19,589 nt of DNA. Source: Actinomycetota bacterium. Lineage in GTDB: Bacteria; Actinomycetota; Thermoleophilia; Gaiellales; Gaiellaceae. The notes beneath the pieces are model-generated. The model did no database searches. It worked only from the letters and a program-made list of their open reading frames with translations, and had not been told where the DNA came from. The first letter of the stretch is position 1, and each line of letters opens with the position of its first letter. Positions 7,336 to 14,459 of this stretch are shown here, piece after piece. A program made the position numbers and the translations under genes. The stretch spans positions 1 through 19,589 of the forward strand of contig JACCTQ010000141.1 of assembly GCA_013812265.1 (NCBI GenBank). The letters are read 5' to 3'.

Positions 7336-8756
7336 GCTCGATCCTTAGCCGCCAGCCGCGGCGGCACGAAATCGAACTCGAGCGCACGCTCGAGCGCGTG
7401 ACCCGCGCGGAAGAGAGTGTTCTCCGAGAACTGCGGCCCGATCAGCTGGAAACCAACCGGAAGCCCGTCCGAGAGCCCGCAGGGAATCGAGAGCCCGGGC
7501 AGCCCGGCCATGTTCGACGGGATGGTCAGCACGTCGGAGAGGTACATCGCGAGCGGGTTCTCGGTCTTCTCACCGAGTCGAAACGCGACGGTTGGCGATG
7601 TAGGGCTCACGAGGACGTCGAAGCGCTCGAAGAGCGCCGCGTGCTCCCGCGCGATCACCGTCCGCACCTTCTGGGCCTGACCGTAGAACGCCTCGTAATA
7701 CCCTGCCGACAGGGCGTACGTACCGAGCATGATCCGGCGCTTCGGCTCATCCCCGAAGCCTTCGTCGCGCGTGCGCTCGTACATCTCGCGGATCGCACCG
7801 TTTCCTTCCGCCCGGAGGCCGTAGCGCACGCCGTCGTACCGCGCGAGGTTCGAAGAGGCCTCGGACGGCGCCACGAGGTAGTAGCAGGCGAGCCCGTACT
7901 CGACCGAGCGTGGAAGCTCACACGTGGCGACCTCCGCTCCGAGCCCGCCGCACAAGTCGATCGCCCGCCGCACGGCGTCCGTGACGCCGGCCTCGATGCC
8001 CTCGACCTCGTTGAGCTCCCTCGGCACACCGATACGGAGGCCGCGAAGGTCCTCGGCGGCGGGAATCTCGACCGGCTCCCGAAGCTCGACGGTGGTCGAG
8101 TCGTACGCGTCGCGCCCCGCGATGATCCGGTACAGGCGGGCGCAGTCGCGCACCGTCTTCGTCAGGGGCCCCACCTGATCGAGGCTCGATGCGAACGCGA
8201 CGATCCCGTACCGCGACACCGTGCCGTATGTGGGCCGCAGGCCCACGATGCCGCAGAGCGATGCGGGCTGCTTGACGGAGCCACCCGTGTCCGATCCGAG
8301 CGCCCACGGCGCGAGGCCCCCCGCCACGGCGGCGGCCGATCCACCCGATGATCCTCCCGGGACACGCTCCGGGTCCCACGGATTCCGCGTGGGCCCGTAC
8401 GCCGAGTTCTCGGTGGACGAGCCCATCGCAAACTCGTCCATGTTCGTCTTGCCGAGCAGGGGCAGGCCGGCTTGCTTGCACCGCTTCGCAACGGTGGCGT
8501 CGAAGACGGGGCGGTATCCGGCCAAGATCTTCGATCCCGCGGTCGTCTCGATCCCGCGGGTCGAGATGACGTCCTTGAAGGCGATGGGCACGCCTTCGCC
8601 CTCCGGCGCATCCACGGTCGTCAAGTAGGCGTGCAACTCTTCGTCTCGCGCCCGGATGGCTTCGAGGTAGGCGCCGTGGAGCTCGGCGGCAGCCACCTCT
8701 CCGTCCTCGAGCAGGGCAGCGGCATCCTCTGCCGTGAGACGGAGCGTGTCGATCAT
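7332..8756 (-). CDS. gatA: Asp-tRNA(Asn)/Glu-tRNA(Gln) amidotransferase subunit A
   Basis: 474 residues from ATG 8756. Amidase-signature enzyme that hydrolyses glutamine and channels ammonia to GatB. The Ser-cisSer-Lys triad is complete: Lys61 (IAFKDV), cis-Ser136 in the GGSSGGS loop, and nucleophile Ser160 in DTGGSVKQPA. The frame extends 7 codons upstream, but ATG 8756 is preferred. On the minus strand AGGAGG (8762-8767) lies 5 bases before it, and family members begin near MIDTLRLT. A 133-bp gap separates it from the gatC stop; I see no gene there. Confidence 0.97.
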   Translation of the reverse strand: MIDTLRLTAEDAAALLEDGEVAAAELHGAYLEAIRARDEELHAYLTTVDAPEGEGVPIAFKDVISTRGIETTAGSKILAGYRPVFDATVAKRCKQAGLPLLGKTNMDEFAMGSSTENSAYGPTRNPWDPERVPGGSSGGSAAAVAGGLAPWALGSDTGGSVKQPASLCGIVGLRPTYGTVSRYGIVAFASSLDQVGPLTKTVRDCARLYRIIAGRDAYDSTTVELREPVEIPAAEDLRGLRIGVPRELNEVEGIEAGVTDAVRRAIDLCGGLGAEVATCELPRSVEYGLACYYLVAPSEASSNLARYDGVRYGLRAEGNGAIREMYERTRDEGFGDEPKRRIMLGTYALSAGYYEAFYGQAQKVRTVIAREHAALFERFDVLVSPTSPTVAFRLGEKTENPLAMYLSDVLTIPSNMAGLPGLSIPCGLSDGLPVGFQLIGPQFSENTLFRAGHALERALEFDFVPPRLAAKDRA

Positions 8757-8889
8757 GCCTCCCTCCTGCAACGGCACACTTTCGACCGTCTTTCGTACCC
8801 ATCGGTGCGTTTTTGGGCGCTACGGTGAAACCGGCGGGTGGTCAGCGGTCGGCCCACAACCCGACCCCGAGGGACGATGGCCACAGAGG

Positions 8890-9171
8890 TCATGCCGCAG
8901 GCACCCGGAAGAAGCCGCCCTCCCGGCTCGGGGCGTTCGCAAGCGCGTCCCCGACAGGCAGTGACGGACGGGGCTCGTCCTCACCCAAGACGTTGACGAC
9001 ATCCAGCGGATGTGATGTCGGAGGCACGTCCGACAGGTCGAGCTCGGCCACCTTCCCGACAGCGTCCAGGATCGCGCTCAGCTCACCCTGGAGCCGCTCG
9101 ATCTCCGCATCGGTCAGCGCGAGCCGCGCGAGCCGCGCGACGTGCAGAACCTCGTCTCTCGTGATCGCCAT
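8890..9171 (-). CDS. gatC: Asp-tRNA(Asn)/Glu-tRNA(Gln) amidotransferase subunit C
   Basis: 93 residues from ATG 9171. This small subunit wraps GatA and GatB together. Seen: MAITRDEVLHVARLARLAL, the typical helical start, then LSAILDAVGKVAELDLSDVPPTSHPL and a C-terminal FRVP, all characteristic. The frame runs 17 codons further up, but that would start inside a strong hairpin. The ATG at 9171 has GGGAGGA (9179-9185, minus strand) 7 bases upstream. It is the first gene of the gat group, 71 bp after the cold-shock gene. Confidence 0.94.
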   Translation of the reverse strand: MAITRDEVLHVARLARLALTDAEIERLQGELSAILDAVGKVAELDLSDVPPTSHPLDVVNVLGEDEPRPSLPVGDALANAPSREGGFFRVPAA

Positions 9172-9192
9172 TCGAAAATCCTCCCACATAGG

Positions 9193-9218
9193 CTGCGGGC
9201 CCCTTCCGGGGCCCGCAG
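9193..9218 (-). terminator. Perfect 11-bp hairpin between csp and gatC
   Basis: CTGCGGGCCCC (9193-9203), loop 9204-9207, GGGGCCCGCAG (9208-9218): no mismatches and nearly all G/C. It lies 25 bp past the csp stop. It lacks a T-tract on either strand, as many actinobacterial terminators do. It could end the csp mRNA, protect its 3' end, or attenuate read-through into gatCAB. Confidence 0.65.
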
Positions 9219-9242
9219 TCACGCTCGTCCGAAAGGTAAGTC

Positions 9243-9443
9243 CTAGATCGCCTGGACGTTCGCCGCCTGCAGGCCCTTCGAGCCCTGCACGACTTCGAAC
9301 TCCACGCGCTGACCCTCGGTCAGCGACTTATAGCCTTCACCGGAGATCGCCGAGAAGTGGACGAAGACGTCCTCGCCACTCTCGCGCTCGATGAAGCCGT
9401 AGCCCTTTTCGTTCGAGAACCACTTAACGGTGCCCTGAGCCAA
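9243..9443 (-). CDS. Cold-shock domain protein
   Basis: 66 residues from TTG 9443, the normal size for a CspA-family RNA chaperone. Both nucleic-acid motifs are present: RNP1 KGYGFIER and RNP2 DVFVHFSAI. It opens AQGTVKWFSNEKGYGF and ends GSKGLQAANVQ. The frame is open 19 codons further upstream (MVGGSVPG...), but that extension is not part of the family. The TTG has AAGGGAG (9451-9457, minus strand) 7 bases upstream. It binds single-stranded RNA and nascent mRNA, often as a general rather than strictly cold-induced protein. The long leader (9444 to about 9510) is typical of csp genes. Confidence 0.95.
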   Translation of the reverse strand: MAQGTVKWFSNEKGYGFIERESGEDVFVHFSAISGEGYKSLTEGQRVEFEVVQGSKGLQAANVQAI

Positions 9444-9515
9444 CGACGTTCTCCCTTCTACAACAAACAACGACGGCCCAGGCACCGAGCCGCCGACCAA
9501 CGGTTAAGCGGCCGA

Positions 9516-9521
9516 AATATA
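9516..9521 (-). promoter_or_regulatory. -10 box (TATATT) for the cold-shock gene
   Basis: TATATT on the minus strand, in an otherwise GC-rich region, predicts a leader of about 65-70 nt before the TTG. TTGCGT at 9537-9542 could be the -35, but its 15-base spacer is short. The -35 would lie within the last codons of folD. Confidence 0.4.
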
Positions 9522-9528
9522 GCTCACG

Positions 9529-10374
9529 TCACGGGAACGCAAGGACGCCGCGACGAAACCGTGCGGCGCGAACCGTACTTCGCAGCAGCATGGCGATCGT
9601 CATCGGGCCCACTCCGCCCGGCACAGGGGTCATGAGCCCGGCCCGCTCGGAGACATCTGGATCGACATCCCCGAAGAGCCCCTCTTCTGTCCTGTTCATG
9701 CCCACGTCGACGACAGCGGCCCCCTCCTTGACCATGTTCCTGGCGAGCAGGCCCTTCTGGCCGACCGCGGCAACGACGACGTCGGCCTCGAGCGTGTGGG
9801 CGGTCAGGTCCCGGCTCCGCGAATGCAGGATCGTCACGGTCGCATTGGCGTGCAACAAAAGCAGCGCAATGGGTTTACCGACGATGTCACTGCGACCGAT
9901 CACCACCGTACGGGCCCCCTCGAGCGGCACACCGTACTCCTCGAGGAGCGCCATGATTCCGAGCGGTGTCGCGGAGACATGAGCGGGCCGGCCGAGGTAC
10001 AGCTGCCCGGCGTTGACGGGATGGAAGCCGTCCACGTCCTTCACGGGATCGACGGCACCGATCACGCGCGCCTCGTCGATCTGCCGGGGCAGCGGCAGCT
10101 GGACGAGGACACCGTCGACGCCGTCGTCATTGTTCAGATCGCGAACGAGCGCTAGCACGTCTTCCTCGGACGTCTCCTCGGGGAGGTGGAGATCACGCGT
10201 CGAGATACCAACCTCACGGGCCGCCTCGTGCTTTCGTCGGATGTAGAGCTGCGACGCCGGATCGTCGCCGACGAGCACGGTGGCAAGGCCGAGCTCTCCG
10301 AGCTCGGAAACCTCCGCTGCGACACCCTCCCGAATCCGCGCCGCAAGCGCCCGTCCATCCATCAGCGTCCCCAC
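9529..10374 (-). CDS. folD: Bifunctional methylenetetrahydrofolate dehydrogenase/cyclohydrolase
   Basis: 281 residues, full length. It interconverts 5,10-methylene-, methenyl- and 10-formyl-tetrahydrofolate with NADP in the cytoplasm. Seen: VGDDPASQLYIRRKHEAAREVG with Tyr44 and catalytic Lys48; GVLVQLPLP; DPVKDVDGFHPVN; Rossmann motif VIGRSDIVGKP; and the closing MTPVPGGVGPMTIAML. GTG at 10374 is the likely start, with ATG at 10362 as alternative. It diverges from the di-iron gene with 29 bp between start codons. Serine from the neighbouring operon feeds this one-carbon pool through GlyA, which is not in the window. Confidence 0.96.
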   Translation of the reverse strand: MGTLMDGRALAARIREGVAAEVSELGELGLATVLVGDDPASQLYIRRKHEAAREVGISTRDLHLPEETSEEDVLALVRDLNNDDGVDGVLVQLPLPRQIDEARVIGAVDPVKDVDGFHPVNAGQLYLGRPAHVSATPLGIMALLEEYGVPLEGARTVVIGRSDIVGKPIALLLLHANATVTILHSRSRDLTAHTLEADVVVAAVGQKGLLARNMVKEGAAVVDVGMNRTEEGLFGDVDPDVSERAGLMTPVPGGVGPMTIAMLLRSTVRAARFRRGVLAFP

Positions 10375-10384
10375 GGTCGGCGAA

Positions 10385-10394
10385 ACGTTAGCCT
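10385..10394. promoter_or_regulatory. Overlapping divergent -10 boxes between folD and the di-iron gene
   Basis: On the plus strand TAGCCT (10389-10394) stands 9 bases before the ATG at 10404. On the minus strand TAACGT (10385-10390) stands 10 bases before the folD GTG. The two hexamers overlap by two bases, so the polymerases would compete. -35 elements are weak on both sides, and neither start has a Shine-Dalgarno. Confidence 0.35.
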
Positions 10395-10403
10395 CTCTGC
10401 GAC

Positions 10404-11225
10404 ATGGACACGGAGCAGCTCGCGGAGCCCCAGGCGGACGCCGGCGGAGACCGCAGCGCCTACGAGGGCGTGCTGCGCTACTACGAGCTTGCGAAACGCG
10501 CCGAGTGGCAGGTGCGGGATCTTCCCTGGGACGAGGCTCCCCCGATCCCCGAGTACAAGGGAACGGCGCAAAAGATCGCCCGCCGCAACGACATGTGGCG
10601 ATCGGTCATCACCCAGCAGCTGCAGGCCGACGAGCTGGCCGTCGAGATGGCCACCCAGCTGTTCGCGATCGCGCCGGACCCGGAGGCGAGGCTCTACTAC
10701 ACGACCATGGTGCAGGACGAGTCGCGACATACCGAGGCGTGGCTCAAGCTGGTGGCCGAAACGGGAGGCGTGGGCGAGCGCGACCCTTACCTCGACGATC
10801 TCGCCCACATGACGCTCGAGGCGGACACGCTCGAGGAGAAGGTCTTCCAGATGCAGGTCTTCTACGAGCGGCTGATCATCCCGCGTTTCCGCATGATCGC
10901 GCGCTCGTCCCGCGGAACCGTGCTCGAGGATCTCTGCAACCGGCTCACGGTGGACGATGGCATCCATCACCGCTCGGGCGTGGAGTACGCACGCATCCTG
11001 CTCGCGAACGCGGACGAGAAGACCAAGAAGAAGCTGATCGAGGCGGCGAATCGCCTGCTACCGGTGTTCGTACAGCACGCGCTCTGGCGACCGAAGGCGC
11101 GCGAGGTCGTGGGGCGCCTCATGCGCGAGACGGACATTCGCCTCCTGCGTGAGGACATCGACAATGGCGTTCGCCTGGCCCAATCCTTCGGCCTCGACGT
11201 GGGCGAAGTCGAGCTGACGTTCTGA
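10404..11225 (+). CDS. Ferritin-like di-iron carboxylate protein (R2/AurF-like), function unknown
   Basis: 273 residues, almost wholly helical. The arrangement fits a four-helix di-iron oxygenase of the ribonucleotide-reductase-R2/AurF type: Glu77 (QQLQADELAVE), Glu106-x-x-His109 (DESRHTE), Glu155 (FYERLIIPRF), then Asp185-x-x-His188 (VDDGIHHRSG). The last ligand motif has Asp where Glu is usual. The N-terminal WQVRDLPWDEAPPIPEYKGT segment also resembles this superfamily. Such proteins use O2 to oxidise or hydroxylate a substrate, or to make a radical; which one cannot be told. An R2 subunit is unlikely, as no R1 gene adjoins. The HMG-CoA-reductase-like gene follows after 25 bp on the same strand, so the two are probably co-transcribed and may share a pathway. 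Confidence 0.75.
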   Translation: MDTEQLAEPQADAGGDRSAYEGVLRYYELAKRAEWQVRDLPWDEAPPIPEYKGTAQKIARRNDMWRSVITQQLQADELAVEMATQLFAIAPDPEARLYYTTMVQDESRHTEAWLKLVAETGGVGERDPYLDDLAHMTLEADTLEEKVFQMQVFYERLIIPRFRMIARSSRGTVLEDLCNRLTVDDGIHHRSGVEYARILLANADEKTKKKLIEAANRLLPVFVQHALWRPKAREVVGRLMRETDIRLLREDIDNGVRLAQSFGLDVGEVELTF

Positions 11226-11250
11226 TCGGAGCGGGGTCTCACTCACAGAG

Positions 11251-12468
11251 ATGGAGCTTCGCCGCTGGCCTCGAAAGAACGACTCGCAGTCGATAGGGGC
11301 CCGGCAGGCTGAGATCGCGGGGCTCGTAGGCGAGGAAGTCTTCTCCCACGATCTCGCGCCGTTCGAGTCGGCGACGGAGGCCCTCACCGGCGCGGTTCTC
11401 GTCCCAGTCGCGGTCGTCGGCCCGGTTGACATCTCTCTGAGCGAATACGAGCTCGACGAGCCAGACGGTTCGCTCGTTCGGCGCAACCGGAAGCGGGACG
11501 GCGTCTATGTTCCGCTGGCGAACACGGAGGGGGGGCTTGCCATCTCTCTCTACCGGGGCGCGCGCGCGGCGGGGGAGTCGGGTGGTTTTCGGACGCATGT
11601 CGTGCGGGACCGGATGACCCGCGCCTGCGCGTTCCTTTTCCGAGACGCCGAGCAGAGCCTCGAGTTCGCCAGCTGGATCGAGACCCAGGTGCCTGCGATG
11701 CGCGAGTGGCTCGCTGGGGCACCGGTCCAGGGGCTGTCACGGCACGCAAGGCTGCGGGAGATCCAGACACACGTCGTCGGACCTATGTGCCACGTGATGT
11801 ATGCGTACACGACGGGTGATGCCGTCGGCCTCAACATGGTCACGCGGAACAGCTACGCGCTGAACCAGGCCTTCGTTGCCGAGCGCGCTCCGGTGCGGCC
11901 GCACCGCTCGATGCTGGAGGGGAACATGGGGGGCGACAAGAAGTCCTCTCACCGCTACTTCGAGCAGGGCGGGCACGGGAAAACGGTCATCGCCGAGACG
12001 ACCCTCACCGACGAAGCGATCCGACGGGTGCTGAAGACGACGGTCGGCGATCTGCTGGAGCTCGCCTTCATCGGCACGCACGGAGCCGTGGCCTCGGGTA
12101 TGCAATCCGTTGCATTCACGCCCGCGACCGCGATCGCCGCCATCTTCACGGCCACGGGACAGGACCTCGGCATGATCGGGACGAGCTCGATGGCGCACGG
12201 CACGGCGCGGCGTGCAGAAGGAGGTCTCCACGTCTCTATCCGCTTGCCGGGACTCGAGGTAGCAACCGTCGGCGGCGGCACCACGCTTCCGTACGCGCGG
12301 TCCTGGCTCCGCCTGATGGGCTGCGCGGGGGCCGGAAACGTCTACCGCTTCGCGCAGATCGTCGCCGCCGCGACGCTCGCGCTCGAGATCTCGGCGTCCG
12401 CCGCGATGGCCACTGCGGGCTCCGAGAACTTCTTCCGCGCCCACCACGAGCTCGGGGGCCTGCGGTGA
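11251..12468 (+). CDS. Divergent hydroxymethylglutaryl-CoA reductase homologue
   Basis: 405 residues. The class I HMG-CoA-reductase framework is visible: VPVAVVGPVDI; YVPLANTEGGLAISLYRG with catalytic Glu93; TTGDAVGLNMVT (the NADP(H)-binding DAMGMN equivalent); GNMGGDKKSS with catalytic Lys230; AAIFTATGQD with Asp305; ATVGGGTTLP at 338-346; and a His pair 398-399 near the C-terminus that could supply the catalytic His. Known members make mevalonate from HMG-CoA with two NADPH. Departures from the family: the ENPIG-type CoA-contact motif is replaced, ATTEGAL reads ANTEGGL, and the NAHASN segment before GQD reads AFTPATA. Substrate or direction may therefore differ. No other mevalonate-pathway gene is in the window. 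It probably shares a transcript with the di-iron gene upstream. Confidence 0.82.
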   Translation: MELRRWPRKNDSQSIGARQAEIAGLVGEEVFSHDLAPFESATEALTGAVLVPVAVVGPVDISLSEYELDEPDGSLVRRNRKRDGVYVPLANTEGGLAISLYRGARAAGESGGFRTHVVRDRMTRACAFLFRDAEQSLEFASWIETQVPAMREWLAGAPVQGLSRHARLREIQTHVVGPMCHVMYAYTTGDAVGLNMVTRNSYALNQAFVAERAPVRPHRSMLEGNMGGDKKSSHRYFEQGGHGKTVIAETTLTDEAIRRVLKTTVGDLLELAFIGTHGAVASGMQSVAFTPATAIAAIFTATGQDLGMIGTSSMAHGTARRAEGGLHVSIRLPGLEVATVGGGTTLPYARSWLRLMGCAGAGNVYRFAQIVAAATLALEISASAAMATAGSENFFRAHHELGGLR

Positions 12469-12493
12469 CGGCGAGCCCCCGTCTCCGGAGGCA

Positions 12494-12605
12494 CCGTCTC
12501 GGGGACAGGCCCCCGGCCATGTCCCGGCGAGCGCTTGTCAGCAAAGGCCCCGTCATGGGGCCAGGCCCCCGTTTATGTCCCGGCGAGCGACTGGTCGGCC
12601 GAGGA
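12494..12605. repeat. Two tandem copies of a 56-bp hairpin-forming repeat
   Basis: Copy A 12494-12549 and copy B 12550-12605 match at about 34 of the first 40 bases, sharing CAGGCCCCCG and ATGTCCCGGCGAGCG, then diverge. Copy A folds well: GGGACA (12502-12507) pairs with TGTCCC (12520-12525) around an inner GGCC/GGCC. Copy B has lost this pairing but can form GGGGCC/GGCCCC. They fill most of the 217-bp gap between the HMG-CoA-reductase-like stop (12468) and the thioesterase ATG (12686). They may act as a terminator or be a dispersed repeat family. Confidence 0.6.
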
Positions 12606-12685
12606 CGCGCCTCGAAGTCATAAGTCGCCTCAAGAGTGACGCGTCGACGTGCGATTGGCTGCGAGAGGTATGGACACAGTCAGGC

Positions 12686-13168
12686 ATGAGTGGCGTCTCT
12701 CGCATTCCGGCGCACCACGACCCGGCCTGCTTCGGCTGCGGCGAAAATCCCTTCGGCCTCGGGTTGCCTGCACCGACGGTCGAAGGAGGCGACACCTACG
12801 ATGCCCACCTGCGCTTTGGGGAGCATCACCAGGCAGGCCCCGGCTTCGTGCACGGCGGGCTGGTGGGCGCCGCGCTCGACGAGGCATGCGGCCTCCTCGC
12901 CTCGTGGTACCGCTTCCCGGCCGTAACCGCCCGCATGTTCATCCGCTACCGGCGACCCGTCGCGATCAACACGCAACTGCTGCTTCGATCCCGCGTCGAG
13001 GGAAACCGCGGCCGGAGAATCCGCGTGCGCGCCGAGCTGCTCGACGGCGACGAGGTGCTCGCCGAGGCACGCGCGGCCTTCCTCCACGTTCCTCTCCAGC
13101 ACTTCCTCGCGACACCCGAAGGACGCGCTGCTGGAGACGCTTGGGCGCGACGGCTCCGGGCCGAATGA
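12686..13168 (+). CDS. Hotdog-fold thioesterase, PaaI/YbdB type
   Basis: 160 residues from ATG 12686. The pattern is that of small acyl-CoA thioesterases: CFGCGENPFGLGL near the N-terminus, HHQAGPGFVHGGLVGAALDEACG with the HGG loop at 56-58 and probable catalytic Asp65/Glu66, then TARMFIRYRRPV and VLAEARAAFLHVP. It would hydrolyse a CoA thioester; the substrate is unknown. The frame is open up to an ATG at 12575, but that codon lies inside a tandem repeat and adds non-family sequence, so the later start is preferred. No clear Shine-Dalgarno or -10 was found. It may form a unit with the HMG-CoA-reductase-like gene, though the repeats between them argue for separate transcription. Confidence 0.85.
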   Translation: MSGVSRIPAHHDPACFGCGENPFGLGLPAPTVEGGDTYDAHLRFGEHHQAGPGFVHGGLVGAALDEACGLLASWYRFPAVTARMFIRYRRPVAINTQLLLRSRVEGNRGRRIRVRAELLDGDEVLAEARAAFLHVPLQHFLATPEGRAAGDAWARRLRAE

Positions 13169-13202
13169 GTCTGCTTGTGTCCGCCCGAGCGACGGGCGCG
13201 CG

Positions 13203-13208
13203 TACCAT
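13203..13208 (+). promoter_or_regulatory. -10 box (TACCAT) for the TolB/RTX gene, leaderless type
   Basis: TACCAT is followed by six bases and the ATG at 13215, with no ribosome-binding site. This is the same layout as at 3949, 16017 and 17302. No convincing -35 lies at 17 bases. Confidence 0.4.
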
Positions 13209-13214
13209 CCCGGC

Positions 13215-14459
13215 ATGGCTGATCTCCGCCGGGCAGCACGAACAACAGCAGCCGTAGGGACCGCAATCGGCCTGCTCGCCGGCGCCGGTACGGCCGGTGG
13301 CGCCTTCCCGGGCCAGAACGGCCGGATCGCGTTCGCGGACCGCAGAGGCGCCAACTGGGAGATCTACACGATGCGCGCCGACGGCTCGGGCCGGACTCGC
13401 CTGACGAACAACCTGCTCAACGACCTCGGCCCGGTGTGGTCACCGGACGGCACCAGAATCGTCTTCAGGAGCGATCGCGATGGCAACCCGGAGATCTACG
13501 CCATGAACGCGAATGGTTCCGGCATCGAGCGCCTGACACGCCGTCCGCTCGCCGACACACGCCCGAGCTGGTCGCCCGACGGCCGCCGGATCGTCTTCCA
13601 GCGTTATCGCGCGGGCGGGGAGGGAATCGACCCGCGGACGTCGGAGATCGCCGTGATGAAAGCCGACGGAACCGGCGCGAGGGTCCTCACCCAGAACGCC
13701 TTCGAGGACCTCAATCCTGTCTGGTCGCCGGACGGCGGCCGCATCGCTTTCCGCAGCAATCGCGACGGCAACTGGGAGCTGTACACGATGAACCCGAACG
13801 GCGGCTCGGTCCGGCGAGTAACGACCAACCCCGCCTTCGACACGCAGCCGTCCTGGTCTCCGGACGGGAACGCGATCGCGTTCGCCAGCGACCGGATCGA
13901 CGACAGCCTCGACGTCTACGTCATGGCCGCCGACGGCACGAACGTGAGGCGCCTGACCGACGACCCCGCCTCGGATCTCGAGCCGGCCTGGTCTCCCGAT
14001 GGCAAGCGGATCGCCTTCACGAGTGACCGTGCCGGGACGCCGCAGATCCATGTCATGAGCGCGCTCGGCGGAGCGGCGAGCAGGCTTTCGACGGGGACCC
14101 AGCTCGTCCGTGGCCCCGACTGGCAGCCCGGGTGCACACGGCGGGGAACCGCTCGGGCGGACACGATTCGAGGTACGGCAGGTCGCGATGTCATCTGCGG
14201 GTTCGGCGGCGACGACACGATCTACGGGCTGGCTGGAAACGACCTCATCCTGGGAGGAGGCGGAAACAACACCATCTACGGCTCGAAGGGAGACGACGTC
14301 ATCGCAGGGAGCGTCGGGTCGGACCGCCTCTACGGCGGCCCCGGGGACGACCTGCTAACGGCCCGGGACGGCAAGCTTGGAAATGATCTCGCGGACGGCG
14401 GCGCCGGCCGAGACGCTTGCGTAACCGACGCGCGCGATCGCAAGGTCAGTTGCCCCTGA
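13215..14459 (+). CDS. Secreted TolB-like beta-propeller protein with C-terminal RTX-type calcium repeats
   Basis: 414 residues. The signal peptide, about 1-30 (RRAARTTAAVGTAIGLLAGAGTAGGA), is followed by a propeller of TolB/WD40-like PD40 repeats. WSPDG motifs occur at 75, 119, 170, 214 and 259, each preceded by a DGSGxxRLT-type strand and followed by RIxFxSxRDG. Residues about 316-400 are hemolysin-type repeats: DTIRGTAGRD, GGDDTIYGLAGNDLILGGGGN, KGDDVIAG, GGPGDDLL. These normally bind Ca2+ on folding outside the cell. Four Cys (307, 328, 402, 413) bracket the RTX part and could form disulfides. It is probably an extracellular binding or scaffold protein; no enzymatic motif is seen. Its stop codon abuts the stop of the opposing metalloprotease gene. 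Confidence 0.88.
   Translation: MADLRRAARTTAAVGTAIGLLAGAGTAGGAFPGQNGRIAFADRRGANWEIYTMRADGSGRTRLTNNLLNDLGPVWSPDGTRIVFRSDRDGNPEIYAMNANGSGIERLTRRPLADTRPSWSPDGRRIVFQRYRAGGEGIDPRTSEIAVMKADGTGARVLTQNAFEDLNPVWSPDGGRIAFRSNRDGNWELYTMNPNGGSVRRVTTNPAFDTQPSWSPDGNAIAFASDRIDDSLDVYVMAADGTNVRRLTDDPASDLEPAWSPDGKRIAFTSDRAGTPQIHVMSALGGAASRLSTGTQLVRGPDWQPGCTRRGTARADTIRGTAGRDVICGFGGDDTIYGLAGNDLILGGGGNNTIYGSKGDDVIAGSVGSDRLYGGPGDDLLTARDGKLGNDLADGGAGRDACVTDARDRKVSCP

Noticed and set aside
6568..8351. Long plus-strand frames opposite gatB and gatA
   Set aside because: Antisense shadows. The minus-strand proteins have complete catalytic motifs and overlapping start/stop junctions.
10404..11225. Ribonucleotide reductase beta subunit
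   Set aside because: Ligand spacing resembles the superfamily, but there is no neighbouring alpha subunit, no clear radical Tyr context, and the C-terminus lacks the R2 tail. A general di-iron protein is the safer call.
12575..12685. ATG 12575 as start of the thioesterase
   Set aside because: The codon belongs to the tandem hairpin repeat and the added residues do not resemble the family. ATG 12686 precedes the first conserved residues.
14160..14420. Short GGxGxD-coding repeats as a possible CRISPR or DNA-level tandem repeat
   Set aside because: The periodicity is at protein level (RTX nonapeptides). Spacing and bases vary as in coding sequence, and no direct-repeat/spacer structure exists.
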